Positions 1 through 7,965 of a DNA stretch of 20,693 nt are shown in pieces. Source of the stretch: UBA11795 sp964652755 (lineage in GTDB: Bacteria > Chloroflexota > Dehalococcoidia > Lucifugimonadales > UBA826); assembly GCA_964652755.1 (NCBI GenBank), contig CAZZBP010000034.1:1-20693 (forward strand), read 5' to 3'. A program made the translations under genes and the position numbers. The notes under the pieces were generated by a model. It was given only the letters and a program-made list of their open reading frames with translations. It was not told the origin of the DNA and did not search any database. Position 1 is the first letter of the stretch. Every line of letters begins with the position of its first letter.

Positions 1-661
1 ATCCTACTATTGCAGCCTCAACACCAATCTTATCTAACGCTAGCAAGCTTTCCACAGTAGAAATACCACCGGCAGCTAACACACTGATTTTCGAGAATTT
101 CACGAGATCCTCAATTGCATTGTAGTTAGGCTCAGTCAATGTACCATCCCTGGCAATGTCCGTGTACATGCAACGTTTAACACCGTAGCCCATCATTTCC
201 TGCACCAACGATTTAGCTGAAACTTCACTTCGGCGAGTCCAACCATCAAGTTCAACGATACCATCCCGAGCATCAACGCTTATTATTACGAAAGATGGCC
301 CATAGACGTTTATTATGGATGATACTGTCTCAGGAGACTCTACCGCGGCAGTTCCAATAATCAGCCTGTCAACCCCTATGCCAGCATAACGTTCAGCAGA
401 ATCAACTGATCTTATACCGCCTCCAACTTGAATTCTCACACTTGTGGAATCTCTGATTCTTTGAATAGCTTTACCGTTGGCTATCTTTCCTTCCTTTGCT
501 CCGTCCAAGTCTACTATGTGTAGACATGAGGCACCTTCTGATTCCCATCGAAGGGCCATATCAACAGGGTCATCGGCAAATACCGTCTCCTTGTCAAAGT
601 CTCCTTGAAACAGACGGACGCACTTTCCGTCGAGAATGTCTATGGCAGGAATAACTTCCAT
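1..661 (-). CDS. hisA: HisA, phosphoribosylformimino-5-aminoimidazole carboxamide ribotide isomerase (3' end cut off)
   Basis: This enzyme isomerises ProFAR to PRFAR in histidine synthesis and is a cytoplasmic TIM barrel. The reverse strand from ATG at 661-659 reads MEVIPAIDILDGKCVRL, then HIVDLDGAKEG, IQVGGGIRS, a TIM-barrel phosphate loop, IISVDARDG and YTDIARDGTL. It ends at the window edge in AAGGISTVESL...AAIVG, typical of the last phosphate-binding strand. Both catalytic Asp residues are present (DILDG near residue 8 and TDIARDG near residue 169). About 220 of the usual 240 or so residues are visible and no frame break is seen. It follows hisH by 22 bp in the same direction, so the two are probably cotranscribed. 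Confidence 0.95.
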   Translation of the reverse strand, partial: MEVIPAIDILDGKCVRLFQGDFDKETVFADDPVDMALRWESEGASCLHIVDLDGAKEGKIANGKAIQRIRDSTSVRIQVGGGIRSVDSAERYAGIGVDRLIIGTAAVESPETVSSIINVYGPSFVIISVDARDGIVELDGWTRRSEVSAKSLVQEMMGYGVKRCMYTDIARDGTLTEPNYNAIEDLVKFSKISVLAAGGISTVESLLALDKIGVEAAIVG

Positions 662-683
662 CAATACAAACTTAAATCAACAA

Positions 684-1334
684 TCAACTTAATGGCTTTA
701 AATAAGTATTCACAAAACCTATAAAGTTCCGGTAAATACTTAGACCTATATCCCCACTTTTTTCAGGATGAAACTGTACAGCTACAACGTTGTCAAATGC
801 TATTGCACTACAGAATTCCTTGCCATACGTAGTAGTTCCGGCTACAACACCTTTATCTACGAGGAAGGCGGCATAACTGTGTACGAAATAAAAATATGAT
901 CTGTCTGGTATTCCGTTGAAAACGGGGTGATCAGAACTGAACGCAACATCATTCCATCCCATATGAGGAATTTTCAACCCGTTGGGCAGTCTTTCAACTT
1001 TACCTTTAATTATTCCAAGGCAGGGCTCTTCACCTTCTTCAGATTCTTCTAACAATAGTTGCAACCCGAGGCATATTCCCAGGAAAGGTATTCCTGATGA
1101 AATGGCCGAGATTACAACTGAATCCAATCCGCCTTCCTTTAGATTTCTCATAGAACTATCGCAGGCGCCTTGGCCCGGAAACACTACGGCATCAGCAGCA
1201 GAAATAAGCGATGCATCCGATGAAATAACAGCATTAGCACCAAATGTTTCTAGAGCCTTCTGGACACTTCTTAAATTACCCGCTTGGTAATCAATTATTG
1301 CAATTAGAGGCCTATCCCCTGGAGTTTCAGTCAT
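684..1334 (-). CDS. hisH: HisH, imidazole glycerol phosphate synthase glutaminase subunit
   Basis: This is the class I glutamine amidotransferase that supplies ammonia to HisF in histidine synthesis. The 216 residues match the usual family length. The start is IIDYQAGNLRSVQKALE, followed by FPGQGA (oxyanion region), the nucleophile Cys in FLGICLGLQLL (near residue 87) and the His/Glu pair in VQFHPEKSG (near residues 189-191). The ATG at 1334 has AAGG five bases upstream and overlaps the adenosyltransferase 3' end by 8 bp, which suggests translational coupling. HisF is not in the window and may lie beyond hisA. Confidence 0.95.
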   Translation of the reverse strand: MTETPGDRPLIAIIDYQAGNLRSVQKALETFGANAVISSDASLISAADAVVFPGQGACDSSMRNLKEGGLDSVVISAISSGIPFLGICLGLQLLLEESEEGEEPCLGIIKGKVERLPNGLKIPHMGWNDVAFSSDHPVFNGIPDRSYFYFVHSYAAFLVDKGVVAGTTTYGKEFCSAIAFDNVVAVQFHPEKSGDIGLSIYRNFIGFVNTYLKPLS

Positions 1335-1899
1335 TAAAGCCTTCTATTTTCTGACCTGTTATAACTTCAGTCGGCAGAGCTCTATCTTCGTAACGTGCAA
1401 GCATGAAAAGCAGGTCAGATAGGCGGTTTATATATGAAAGGATCTCTTTATTAACAAGAATGCCCTCGCTATCAAGATCTATTATCCGCCTTTCTGCAGA
1501 CCTTAGACTGGATCTGGCAAGATCTAACGCTGCAGAACCAGGAGACGCACCAGGAATGATAAAGCTAGGTGGCAGGTCAACTTCCGACTCCAACTCATCT
1601 ATTGTTCTTTCTAGCCCCTTCACTGTTTCAGGAGAGGTGGTCCGATAATGCTCTTTCATTTTAGAATAATTTTCAGGCAATGTTGCCAGTTCAGCACCGA
1701 TCGTAAAGAGTTGATTCTGAATGTCTCGAAGAATTGATTTGACTTTATGGTCTGCACAAAGTGCTCTTGCCAGTCCTATGGCAGAAACTGAACTATCTGT
1801 CTCGCCATATGCTTCACACCTTAAATCATTCTTTGAAACTCTTCCTCCAAAGAATAAATCTGTTTTTCCTTCATCCCCAGTTTTGGTATAAATCTTCAA
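1327..1899 (-). CDS. pduO: PduO-type ATP:cob(I)alamin adenosyltransferase
   Basis: This enzyme transfers the adenosyl group of ATP to cob(I)alamin to form coenzyme B12. The N-terminal ATP-binding motif KIYTKTGDEGKTDLF is followed by GGRVSK and EAYGETD. The C-terminal helices carry RSAERRIIDLD and YINRLSDLLFMLARYED, both hallmarks of the PduO/MMAB family. The 190 residues are normal for a single-domain form. The start is TTG at 1899-1897, supported by GGGGAG nine bases upstream. One oddity is that the usual TDELNSAIG segment reads TDSSVSAIG here, so a conserved Glu/Asn pair is replaced; whether this matters is unknown. It is the first gene of a unit with hisH and hisA. Confidence 0.9.
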   Translation of the reverse strand: MKIYTKTGDEGKTDLFFGGRVSKNDLRCEAYGETDSSVSAIGLARALCADHKVKSILRDIQNQLFTIGAELATLPENYSKMKEHYRTTSPETVKGLERTIDELESEVDLPPSFIIPGASPGSAALDLARSSLRSAERRIIDLDSEGILVNKEILSYINRLSDLLFMLARYEDRALPTEVITGQKIEGFND

Positions 1900-1934
1900 A
1901 AGAAAGTAGCTCCCCGTTTATTAATCATTCTCAG

Positions 1935-1962
1935 AGTATATCAGCCGCTACGGTGCCTTCAC
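1935..1962 (-). promoter_or_regulatory. Candidate promoter for the adenosyltransferase-hisH-hisA unit
   Basis: The reverse strand has TATACT (plus 1935-1940) about 35 bp upstream of the TTG start. A poor -35 candidate, GTGAAG (plus 1957-1962), lies 16 bp further up. Only the -10 is convincing. Confidence 0.3.
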
Positions 1963-1967
1963 GTGTA

Positions 1968-1980
1968 CATGCTATGCATG
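1968..1980. repeat. Short inverted repeat in the divergent spacer before dnaJ
   Basis: CATGC-TAT-GCATG is a perfect 5+3+5 dyad between the divergent adenosyltransferase and dnaJ genes. It could be an operator, but dyads this short also occur by chance. It does not resemble the HspR consensus (CTTGAGT-N7-ACTCAAG). Confidence 0.3.
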
Positions 1981-2002
1981 ATTTAATTAAATATCTAATG
2001 TA

Positions 2003-2029
2003 TTTACATCAACTTTGTTCTAGTATGAT
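2003..2029 (+). promoter_or_regulatory. Candidate promoter for dnaJ-hspR
   Basis: TTTACA (2003-2008) and TATGAT (2024-2029) are separated by 15 bp, shorter than the usual 16-18. They lie about 50 bp upstream of the proposed dnaJ start in a very AT-rich spacer. Confidence 0.3.
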
Positions 2030-2079
2030 TATATAAATCCGTTAAACTTTCCATATCAATGTTTCAGGTACAAGTAAAT

Positions 2080-2955
2080 ATGAATGATTTATACGGGAGA
2101 CTCGGCATTAGCCGGAATTCCAGTTCAGACGATATAAAAAAAGCCTATCGTGCTCTAGCTCGTAAGTACCATCCAGACCTTAATTCTGGAGACGCAAATG
2201 CGGAAGAGAAGTTTAAAACCATAACCGAGGCGTACGAAGTATTATCAGATGAGGACAGTCGAAAAAAATATGATCGCTTCGGCGAAAACTGGAAGCAATG
2301 GGACCAGGCGCAGAAGGGATCAGCATCCGGAAACCCGTTTCCGGGCAATCCATTCGGTGGGTTTGGAAACGGTACAGGCAGAAATGACAGTTTCCGTTCG
2401 GAAGATTTAGGCGACTTACTTGGTGGCTTCACAGGGGAACGGAGATTCCAAGAGGCACACCAAAACGCTGTTCAGGCGAAGTTTGATATAACTTTAAAGC
2501 AAGCTTATCTAGGTACCAGCAAAAACATTACCTTCAACGACGGTTACCGCCAACGACGAATAGAGGTATCAGTTCCACCTGGAGTTGATAATGGTTCTAT
2601 CGTTACTGTTAGACCTGGAGGTGGCATGGAGATAAAGATAGAAGTGGAAGTGAGATCCGAGAACATTTTTCAACGCGTGGGTAATGATCTTTATACAGAT
2701 GTAATGGTTCCTTTTACTGATGCTGTTCTTGGAGGAGAAATTCAAGTTCAGACGATATCAACAACAGTCGCATTGAAGATTCCAGAATGTAGCCAAAATG
2801 GTCAAAAATTCAGATTATCCGGGAAAGGAATGCCGCACTTAAAACATCCAGATCGGTTTGGGGATTTATTTGCTGTACTTAGACCAATGATTCCAGAGCA
2901 CATCACAGAGGAAGAACGCAAGGTATTCAAAAATATGAGACTTATTTATAAATAG
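2080..2955 (+). CDS. dnaJ: DnaJ/CbpA-type co-chaperone without a zinc finger
   Basis: This J-protein would stimulate the DnaK ATPase and deliver unfolded clients. The J domain covers about residues 1-65 (LYGRLGI, KKAYRALARKYHPD with the essential HPD, KKYDRFG). A Gly/Phe-rich linker follows (GNPFPGNPFGGFGNG). The C-terminal substrate-binding domains start near residue 130 (ITLKQAYLGTSKNI, VSVPPGVDNG, DVMVPFTDAVLGG, RLSGKGMP). The CxxCxGxG zinc repeats of class A DnaJ are absent, so it is CbpA-like. I chose ATG 2080 because MNDLYGRLGI fits a J-domain start; an in-frame ATG at 2059 would add seven residues. It is followed 14 bp later by an HspR-like gene. No dnaK or grpE is nearby. Confidence 0.92.
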   Translation: MNDLYGRLGISRNSSSDDIKKAYRALARKYHPDLNSGDANAEEKFKTITEAYEVLSDEDSRKKYDRFGENWKQWDQAQKGSASGNPFPGNPFGGFGNGTGRNDSFRSEDLGDLLGGFTGERRFQEAHQNAVQAKFDITLKQAYLGTSKNITFNDGYRQRRIEVSVPPGVDNGSIVTVRPGGGMEIKIEVEVRSENIFQRVGNDLYTDVMVPFTDAVLGGEIQVQTISTTVALKIPECSQNGQKFRLSGKGMPHLKHPDRFGDLFAVLRPMIPEHITEEERKVFKNMRLIYK

Positions 2956-2969
2956 GAACTATCAACAAC

Positions 2970-3299
2970 ATGACAAGTAAAGTCGAATTTTCTTATGAGG
3001 ACCCTGTTTTTGTGATAAGTGTGGCCGCCAAGGTACTAGGTTTGCCCAGGCAAACACTTCGCTATTACGAGAGCTTGGGGTTACTTAACCCGGGGAGAAC
3101 TGAAGGAAACCAGCGAGTCTATTCCAACAGCGATATAGATCGAGTGAGACGGATACGAAATTTAACTGACGACTTGGGATTAAACTTGGCAGGTGTTGAA
3201 GTAGTTATAAATTTATTGGAAAAAATCGAGGGTCTTGAGAACCATTTGAATAAGACTCTCGAAGAAAACATCCGATTAAGGGATCTACTGTCAAGTTAG
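2970..3299 (+). CDS. hspR: HspR-like MerR-family regulator
   Basis: This is a 109-residue MerR-family DNA-binding protein. The winged-helix part, about residues 15-75, reads ISVAAKVLGLPRQTLRYYESLGLL then RVYSNSDIDRVRRIRNLTDDLGLNLAGVEVVINLLEKI, the pattern of HspR. A short coiled coil (EGLENHLNKTLEENIRLRDLL) ends the protein. In actinobacteria HspR represses dnaK operons with DnaK as co-repressor, and CbpM plays a related role beside CbpA. Its position directly after a dnaJ/cbpA gene supports an autoregulated chaperone unit. A residual Shine-Dalgarno AGGA lies rather far upstream of ATG 2970. No complete HAIR operator was seen upstream of dnaJ. Confidence 0.85.
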   Translation: MTSKVEFSYEDPVFVISVAAKVLGLPRQTLRYYESLGLLNPGRTEGNQRVYSNSDIDRVRRIRNLTDDLGLNLAGVEVVINLLEKIEGLENHLNKTLEENIRLRDLLSS

Positions 3300-3406
3300 T
3301 TATCTTTTGACTTCAAATCCACTGTCTAATCATTTAGATATCCTTGAGTATCAAAGAACTAGAAGCCCAAACAGCATCGTTCAGATTTCCCTAAATGACA
3401 ATAAAT

Positions 3407-4237
3407 CTAGCCTGTGAGAGGGGCTCCACCACAGAAAGCGACGTAGTCGATAAGTTCCGTGACAGAAGGCTCTTCGCCGCACAACGGGCAATTGGGATTT
3501 CTTCGTATCTTAACGGTTCGGAAATCCATGCTTAGCGCATCGATTAAAAGCAATCTTCCTGACAATGAATCCCCCACGCCGAGGATTAATTTGACAACCT
3601 CTGTCGCCTGAATGGTGCCTACCATGCCTGGCAACATTCCCAAAACACCAGCTTCCGCACAACTAGGTACTTCTCCTGGAGGAGGAGGAGAAGGGAAAAG
3701 ACAGCGATAGCAACCTTGGCCCGGCAGGTATGTGGTTGCCTGACCATCGAACAGAAGAATACTCCCGTCCACCAAAGGTTTCCCGGAAAGATAAGCCGCA
3801 TCATTAACTAGATATCTTGTAGGAAAATTATCGGCTCCGTTAACAATTATGTCGTAGCCTTTCATTATCTCCATAGCGTTTACTGAAGAGATAGGCTCTT
3901 CATGAATATTAATTACAGTGTCGGGATTATAGGCCTTGAGGGTTTCAACCGCAGATTTTACCTTGGGTCGACCAATATCTTCATTGAAATGCAGAATCTG
4001 TCTCTGAAGATTTGTGACATCTACATCGTCGAAGTCGACTAACCCGATAGTACCCACACCAGCGAGGGTGAGATATATCGAAATAGGAGATCCAAGACCG
4101 CCCGCTCCCACCATAAGAACCTTGGCATCCAAAAGCTTTCTCTGACCAACACTTCCCACTTGGGGCATAATTATGTGCCTGCTGTAACGGCTGACTTGAT
4201 AGGGTGTAAGAGCCATAGGTTTAGTCTGAGTAGCCAA
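3407..4237 (-). CDS. moeB: MoeB/ThiF-type adenylyltransferase (E1-like sulfur-carrier activating enzyme)
   Basis: Members of this family adenylate the C-terminal Gly-Gly of small sulfur carriers (MoaD, ThiS) for molybdopterin or thiamine synthesis. Seen in the 276 residues: RYSRHIIMPQVG, the nucleotide loop VLMVGAGGLGSP (near residue 44), DFDDVDVTNLQRQ with the adenylation Asp and Arg, ADNFPTRYLVND, zinc ligands CYRC and CPLC, and SCAEAGVLGMLPG. The C-terminal rhodanese domain of the longer MoeBR/MOCS3 type is absent. The TTG start at 4237 is backed by GGAGG six bases upstream; a later ATG eight codons in is possible. No MoaD or ThiS partner lies in the window, so MoeB and ThiF cannot be told apart. 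Confidence 0.9.
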   Translation of the reverse strand: MATQTKPMALTPYQVSRYSRHIIMPQVGSVGQRKLLDAKVLMVGAGGLGSPISIYLTLAGVGTIGLVDFDDVDVTNLQRQILHFNEDIGRPKVKSAVETLKAYNPDTVINIHEEPISSVNAMEIMKGYDIIVNGADNFPTRYLVNDAAYLSGKPLVDGSILLFDGQATTYLPGQGCYRCLFPSPPPPGEVPSCAEAGVLGMLPGMVGTIQATEVVKLILGVGDSLSGRLLLIDALSMDFRTVKIRRNPNCPLCGEEPSVTELIDYVAFCGGAPLTG

Positions 4238-4669
4238 TTTCTTCCTCCCTCAGTTCGATAATGTCCCAATTTATTAACTTCATGGTTTCATTTGATATTT
4301 TATAGCAAAAAAATCCGCTTACTACACTATGGAATTGGGTCGGAGCATATGATTAACGCTCCACCAGTTTCCTTCGTATCGGCCACCGATTTCCCGTGTT
4401 GAAGAAATCCCTATTATCTGGTCCCAAACCAATATCTGAAATATTCCGGTTGATATTGTTGCTCAAGTGCGCAGTATAGCATCAGGAAATCAACACCTTC
4501 AAACTAAAAAACAGTAAGGCTAATAAATCACAGCCAGACTCCATGATTTTCAGGTGAAACAGGAAATCCCATATTAGCCATTTTCCTTTGAAAAATACGT
4601 TTCGTCCTCTATTTTCCTTACCTACATATTAACGGCACACAACACCTGATGGTATAATCAGAACGATAA
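4238..4669. other. Non-coding gap between moeB and the NYN gene
   Basis: This 432-bp divergent spacer holds no ORF with coding character and no tRNA that I can fold. On the minus strand, TATAAA (plus 4299-4304) is a possible -10 for moeB, without a good -35. A short dyad ATCGG-CCA-CCGAT lies at 4377-4389. Near the right end is a good plus-strand -10 (listed separately). It could hold a small RNA or a decayed gene; I see no positive sign of either. Confidence 0.5.
4629..4658 (+). promoter_or_regulatory. Sigma70-type promoter for the NYN-coaX-coaBC unit
   Basis: A perfect -10 TATAAT (4653-4658) sits 18 bp after TTAACG (4629-4634), a partial -35. Transcription would begin near 4665. This leaves a leader of about 100 nt if the TTG at 4769 is the start, or an almost leaderless message if GTG 4670 is used. 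Confidence 0.55.
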
Positions 4670-4768
4670 GTGAACGTTAATACGTTCGGTAACCGAACTA
4701 AATTTGGGCAATTTATATTAGCCAATATTCATGTTAGCCATCTTGGCGGCATCCCCCAGGATATTCTC

Positions 4769-5902
4769 TTGACTGACTCAAACATCGCACTTCTTATAGA
4801 CTACGAAAATGTTGGAATCGATTCAATGCAAGGCCTAGTAGAACAGTTATCTGGGCTAGGTAGGATAATTGTTAAACGTGCCTACGCAGACTGGTCAACC
4901 CAAAGGAAAGGACAAGAACGTCTCATTGAACTCGGTGTCGAAGCAGTGCATAACTATCGGGGTACCAGGGCAGGCAAGAACTCCTGCGATATTAAATTAA
5001 CCATAGATGCCGTTGAACTCCTACATAGCGCTCAGGTTGACACCTTTGTAATTGTGTCCTCGGACAGTGATTTTGTGCCTTTGGTAAATCACCTTAGAGG
5101 CTCGGGGAAATCGGTTATTGGTGCAGGTAGGCGAGCCGTTACATCAACCACGATGGTCAAATCATGCGACCGATACATATTCCTCGGTATAGAGGAAACA
5201 GGACAACATTTCGCAAAAGGAGCCAGTCCCAAAAGAATCGGCCGAACCGACAAGCCGTCTGCGTCTGCGAATAACGGAAACAGCGCTGCAAGTGAAAATG
5301 ACCCTGTGGCAAAATTACTTTCGCGAGCAGTGGAGGCGACTATGAATGATGAAGGTAATGCCCTTGGCACGAGACTTGCTCAGACAATGACTAGGATAGA
5401 TCCCAGCTTCAGCTACCGGGACCTAGGGCACAGGTCCTTTAGAGAATTTCTACTGTCTAGGGAAGAAATTGATGTCACTCTTCACGAAGGTACTGACTTT
5501 ACTGTATCTCTAAAAAATAGCGACTCTAATGGACAGTCAAAACTTAGTCGCGACAACGAAGTAGGGAGGGCTCCGAAAGTGGCTCCGCGGATTATACGCT
5601 CCCCATCCACAGTTAGTTCATTTAATAATGGTGACTCTTCCACAGGCAATTCCTATAAATCCGATAATGGTGATTCTGAATCGCTACCAGGGGATTGGGA
5701 AACGAGAGTGAACTCGGCGTGGGAGAATAGGGATAAAGAGAGTATATCTGGGCAATCAGCTGCCAGGGAGGCAGCAAAAATCCTCGGGTTTAGAAGGCTA
5801 AGAGACTCTATCTTCCCTACTTTAGACAAACTGTTAGATGCTAGCAAATTACTTAGGTCTAATTGGTCTCGGGACAAGAACTCTGTGATCAAGAATAAAT
5901 AG
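4769..5902 (+). CDS. NYN (LabA/DUF88-like) domain protein with OST-HTH/LOTUS domain
   Basis: This is a predicted RNA-handling protein. The N-terminal NYN/PIN-like nuclease fold (about residues 5-140) has the acidic set ALLIDYENV (Asp11, Asn14), CDIKLTID (Asp74) and IVSSDSDFVPLV (Asp99, Asp101), the pattern of metal-dependent RNases. Residues 179-250 (PVAKLLSRAVEAT...YRDLGHRSFREFLLS) look like an OST-HTH/LOTUS domain. A low-complexity Ser/Asn-rich linker and a Lys-rich helical tail (WETRVNSAWENR...ILGFRRLRDSIFP) follow. I chose TTG 4769 because AGGA lies seven bases upstream and the fold starts right after it. The frame opens earlier (GTG 4670), but the extra 33 residues look unrelated. Substrate unknown. 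It lies 25 bp upstream of coaX, probably in one operon. Confidence 0.85.
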   Translation: MTDSNIALLIDYENVGIDSMQGLVEQLSGLGRIIVKRAYADWSTQRKGQERLIELGVEAVHNYRGTRAGKNSCDIKLTIDAVELLHSAQVDTFVIVSSDSDFVPLVNHLRGSGKSVIGAGRRAVTSTTMVKSCDRYIFLGIEETGQHFAKGASPKRIGRTDKPSASANNGNSAASENDPVAKLLSRAVEATMNDEGNALGTRLAQTMTRIDPSFSYRDLGHRSFREFLLSREEIDVTLHEGTDFTVSLKNSDSNGQSKLSRDNEVGRAPKVAPRIIRSPSTVSSFNNGDSSTGNSYKSDNGDSESLPGDWETRVNSAWENRDKESISGQSAAREAAKILGFRRLRDSIFPTLDKLLDASKLLRSNWSRDKNSVIKNK

Positions 5903-5927
5903 TCCTTCACCCGTCAAGGCGCCCACT

Positions 5928-6701
5928 ATGCTACTTGCCTTAGATATAGGAAATACAAATGTCACGGTTGGGATATTCGAAGATAATCTCCTTGCAGCCA
6001 CCTGGCGGATATCTACCGACTCAAGCAGGACTTCTGACGAATATGGGCTGCAACTCAAACATCTGCTTGAAAATGAATCTAGCAACATCGATCACGTGAC
6101 CGATGTTGCTATTTGTAGCGTTGTTCCTCCGCTCACTCCTACCTTCGAAACCCTTTGCCAAAGATACTTCAATGTATCACCATTAATCATAGATTCTGGC
6201 TCAAAAACTGGAATACACGTAATGTACGATAACCCACGTGATGTGGGAACCGATCGCATCGTAGACGCGACAGCAGCTATGCATATTTATGGTGGGCCTG
6301 CAATAATCGTCGATCTGGGAACAGCTACAGTATTCGATGCAATTACATCCGCAGGCGAATACCTAGGAGGAGCCATTGCTCCAGGCATGGGAGTTTCAGC
6401 TGACGCTCTTTTCAGAGCGACGTCGCAACTTCGGCGAGTCGAGTTGTCTCCACCTAAAACAGCTATAGGGAAAAACACGCAGCATTCTATACAGTCTGGT
6501 CTGGTTTTCGGTTATTCTGAGCTAGTTAAAGGTATGATTCGTCGATTTAAGTCGGAGCTGGGAAACAATGCAAAAATTATCGCTACTGGGGGCCTAGCCC
6601 CAGTGGTTGAGACAGAGGTTGGCTTATTTGATGTAGTCGATCTAGATTTGACATTGAAAGGTTTGCACATAGTCCACGGCTTTAATATAAACAGGGATTA
6701 G
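5928..6701 (+). CDS. coaX: Type III pantothenate kinase
   Basis: This enzyme phosphorylates pantothenate, the first step of coenzyme A synthesis, using the ASKHA fold. The 257-residue protein starts with the phosphate-1 loop LLALDIGNTNVTVGIF. It continues with SRTSDEYG, AICSVVPPLTPTF, the pantothenate/dimer segment NPRDVGTDRIVDATAA with the conserved GxDR, VDLGTATVFDAI (phosphate-2 loop) and GGAIAPGMGVSADALFRATSQL, and ends with the adenosine-loop ATGGLAP. All expected motifs are present. ATG 5928 has AAGG eight bases upstream. The stop lies only 9 bp before coaBC, the enzyme for the next two steps, so cotranscription and common purpose are very likely. Confidence 0.95.
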   Translation: MLLALDIGNTNVTVGIFEDNLLAATWRISTDSSRTSDEYGLQLKHLLENESSNIDHVTDVAICSVVPPLTPTFETLCQRYFNVSPLIIDSGSKTGIHVMYDNPRDVGTDRIVDATAAMHIYGGPAIIVDLGTATVFDAITSAGEYLGGAIAPGMGVSADALFRATSQLRRVELSPPKTAIGKNTQHSIQSGLVFGYSELVKGMIRRFKSELGNNAKIIATGGLAPVVETEVGLFDVVDLDLTLKGLHIVHGFNINRD

Positions 6702-6710
6702 TATTTAGGA

Positions 6711-7913
6711 ATGCCCCGTCCGTTATCAGGAAAAAAAATCGTTCTGGGAGTCACAGGTAGCATAGCCTGCTACAAGGCTCTCGACCTCGCCAGCAAGCTT
6801 ACACAGTCGGGCGCATCAGTCGACACGATATTAACTAATTCAGCTAATCAGTTTATATCCCCTCTAGCTTTTAGGAGCCTTACGCATCGCCCGGTTGTTA
6901 CAGATCTTTTTGACTCCGAATCCGAATTATCGATCAACCATGTCGCGCTCGCCGAAAAGGCAGACATAGTAGTAGTTGCCCCTGCTACAGCTAACAGCAT
7001 AGGGAAAATAGCGAATGGGATCTCTGATGATCCTCTTGGTACAACAATTTTGGCCACCAAATCGCCTATCGTAGTTGCGCCGGCAATGGACGGTAACATG
7101 TATCAAAACCCAGCAACTCAGGACAACATATCTAAATTAGTTTCTAGAGGAATATTCATCGCTGGACCCGAAAAAGGAAGACTAGCTTCAGGATTGTTCG
7201 GCACTGGACGACTAGTCGAAATACCAAGCCTTCTAGGAATAATCTCAACGGTTCTTGGAAAGGATGGGGACCTCAAAGGTAAAAAAATAGTTGTAAGTGC
7301 CGGAGGAACACAAGAGGCTATTGACCCAGTTCGAACTATCGGAAATCGTTCTTCAGGAAAAATGGGGTATGCGATTGCGGAGGCCGCAAGGAACAGAGGG
7401 GCATCGGTGACCTTAGTAACGGCCCCAACAGCGTTGCCGGATCTAGCTGGAGTTCAAATTTTGAAAATAGAGAATGCGTTAGATATGAAAGCGGTAATAA
7501 CGAGTGAATGTGAAAACAGCGATGCTTTAGTAATGGCTGCAGCTGTTTCTGATTGGAGGCCATCAAGTGTATTGAAATCAAAAGCTAAAAAAAGCGATGC
7601 CGACACTTGGTCTGTTGAGTTAACACGTAATCCGGACATCATCGCAGGAGTCAAACGTAAGGGAATTGTAAAGGTAGGCTTTGCAGCTGAAAGTGAAGAT
7701 CTGATCAAGAACGGTACTTCAAAAATCAGTTCCAAAGGATTAGATTTTATAGTAGCAAATGACATAACCAAACCAGATAGTGGATTCGCCGTTGATACGA
7801 ATAGAGTAGTAATCATTCATTCAAATGGCACGATCGAAAAACTACCTCTCATGGCTAAATATGATGTGGGGGATGCAATCCTTGACAGGGTAAAAGCGGA
7901 GTTCAAATCTTAA
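6711..7913 (+). CDS. coaBC: Bifunctional phosphopantothenoylcysteine synthetase/decarboxylase
   Basis: The C-terminal half (CoaB) joins cysteine to 4'-phosphopantothenate with a nucleotide triphosphate, and the N-terminal flavin half (CoaC) decarboxylates the product. CoaC, about residues 1-185, shows KIVLGVTGSIACYKA, the catalytic His77 in INHVALAEKAD, VVAPATANSIGKIANGISDD and PAMDGNMYQNP. CoaB, residues 190-400, shows VVSAGGTQEAIDPVR, NRSSGKMGYAIAEAA and MAAAVSDWRP. The 400 residues are standard. In E. coli Dfp a Cys near residue 158 in the flap helps to reduce the enethiol intermediate; the equivalent RLASGLFGTGR has Ser160 instead. All else looks functional. Confidence 0.95.
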   Translation: MPRPLSGKKIVLGVTGSIACYKALDLASKLTQSGASVDTILTNSANQFISPLAFRSLTHRPVVTDLFDSESELSINHVALAEKADIVVVAPATANSIGKIANGISDDPLGTTILATKSPIVVAPAMDGNMYQNPATQDNISKLVSRGIFIAGPEKGRLASGLFGTGRLVEIPSLLGIISTVLGKDGDLKGKKIVVSAGGTQEAIDPVRTIGNRSSGKMGYAIAEAARNRGASVTLVTAPTALPDLAGVQILKIENALDMKAVITSECENSDALVMAAAVSDWRPSSVLKSKAKKSDADTWSVELTRNPDIIAGVKRKGIVKVGFAAESEDLIKNGTSKISSKGLDFIVANDITKPDSGFAVDTNRVVIIHSNGTIEKLPLMAKYDVGDAILDRVKAEFKS

Positions 7914-7941
7914 GTAACTACTCCCAAATAGCTAAAACTTC

Positions 7942-7953
7942 ATAACATGTTAT
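7942..7953. repeat. 12-bp perfect palindrome before the phosphoesterase gene
   Basis: ATAACATGTTAT reads the same on both strands. It lies 29 bp after the coaBC stop and 12 bp before the ATG of the following phosphoesterase frame. It may be an operator or chance in an AT-rich spacer. Confidence 0.3.
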
Positions 7954-7965
7954 CAAACAAAAATA

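Noticed and set aside
3343..3365. Possible HspR (HAIR) site CTTGAGT-N7-AACTAGA
   Set aside because: Only the first half matches; the second half is unlike ACTCAAG, and it lies downstream of hspR between convergent genes.
4238..4669. tRNA or CRISPR in the large gap
   Set aside because: No cloverleaf, CCA end or regularly spaced repeats could be found by eye.
4670..4768. N-terminal extension of the NYN protein from GTG 4670
   Set aside because: The 33 residues resemble no domain and the GTG has no Shine-Dalgarno, while TTG 4769 has AGGA and directly precedes the fold. Not excluded.
7454..7816. Open frame of 120 codons on the minus strand opposite coaBC
   Set aside because: Shadow of the CoaB domain coding strand; the composition is hydrophobic and Ser-rich without motifs.
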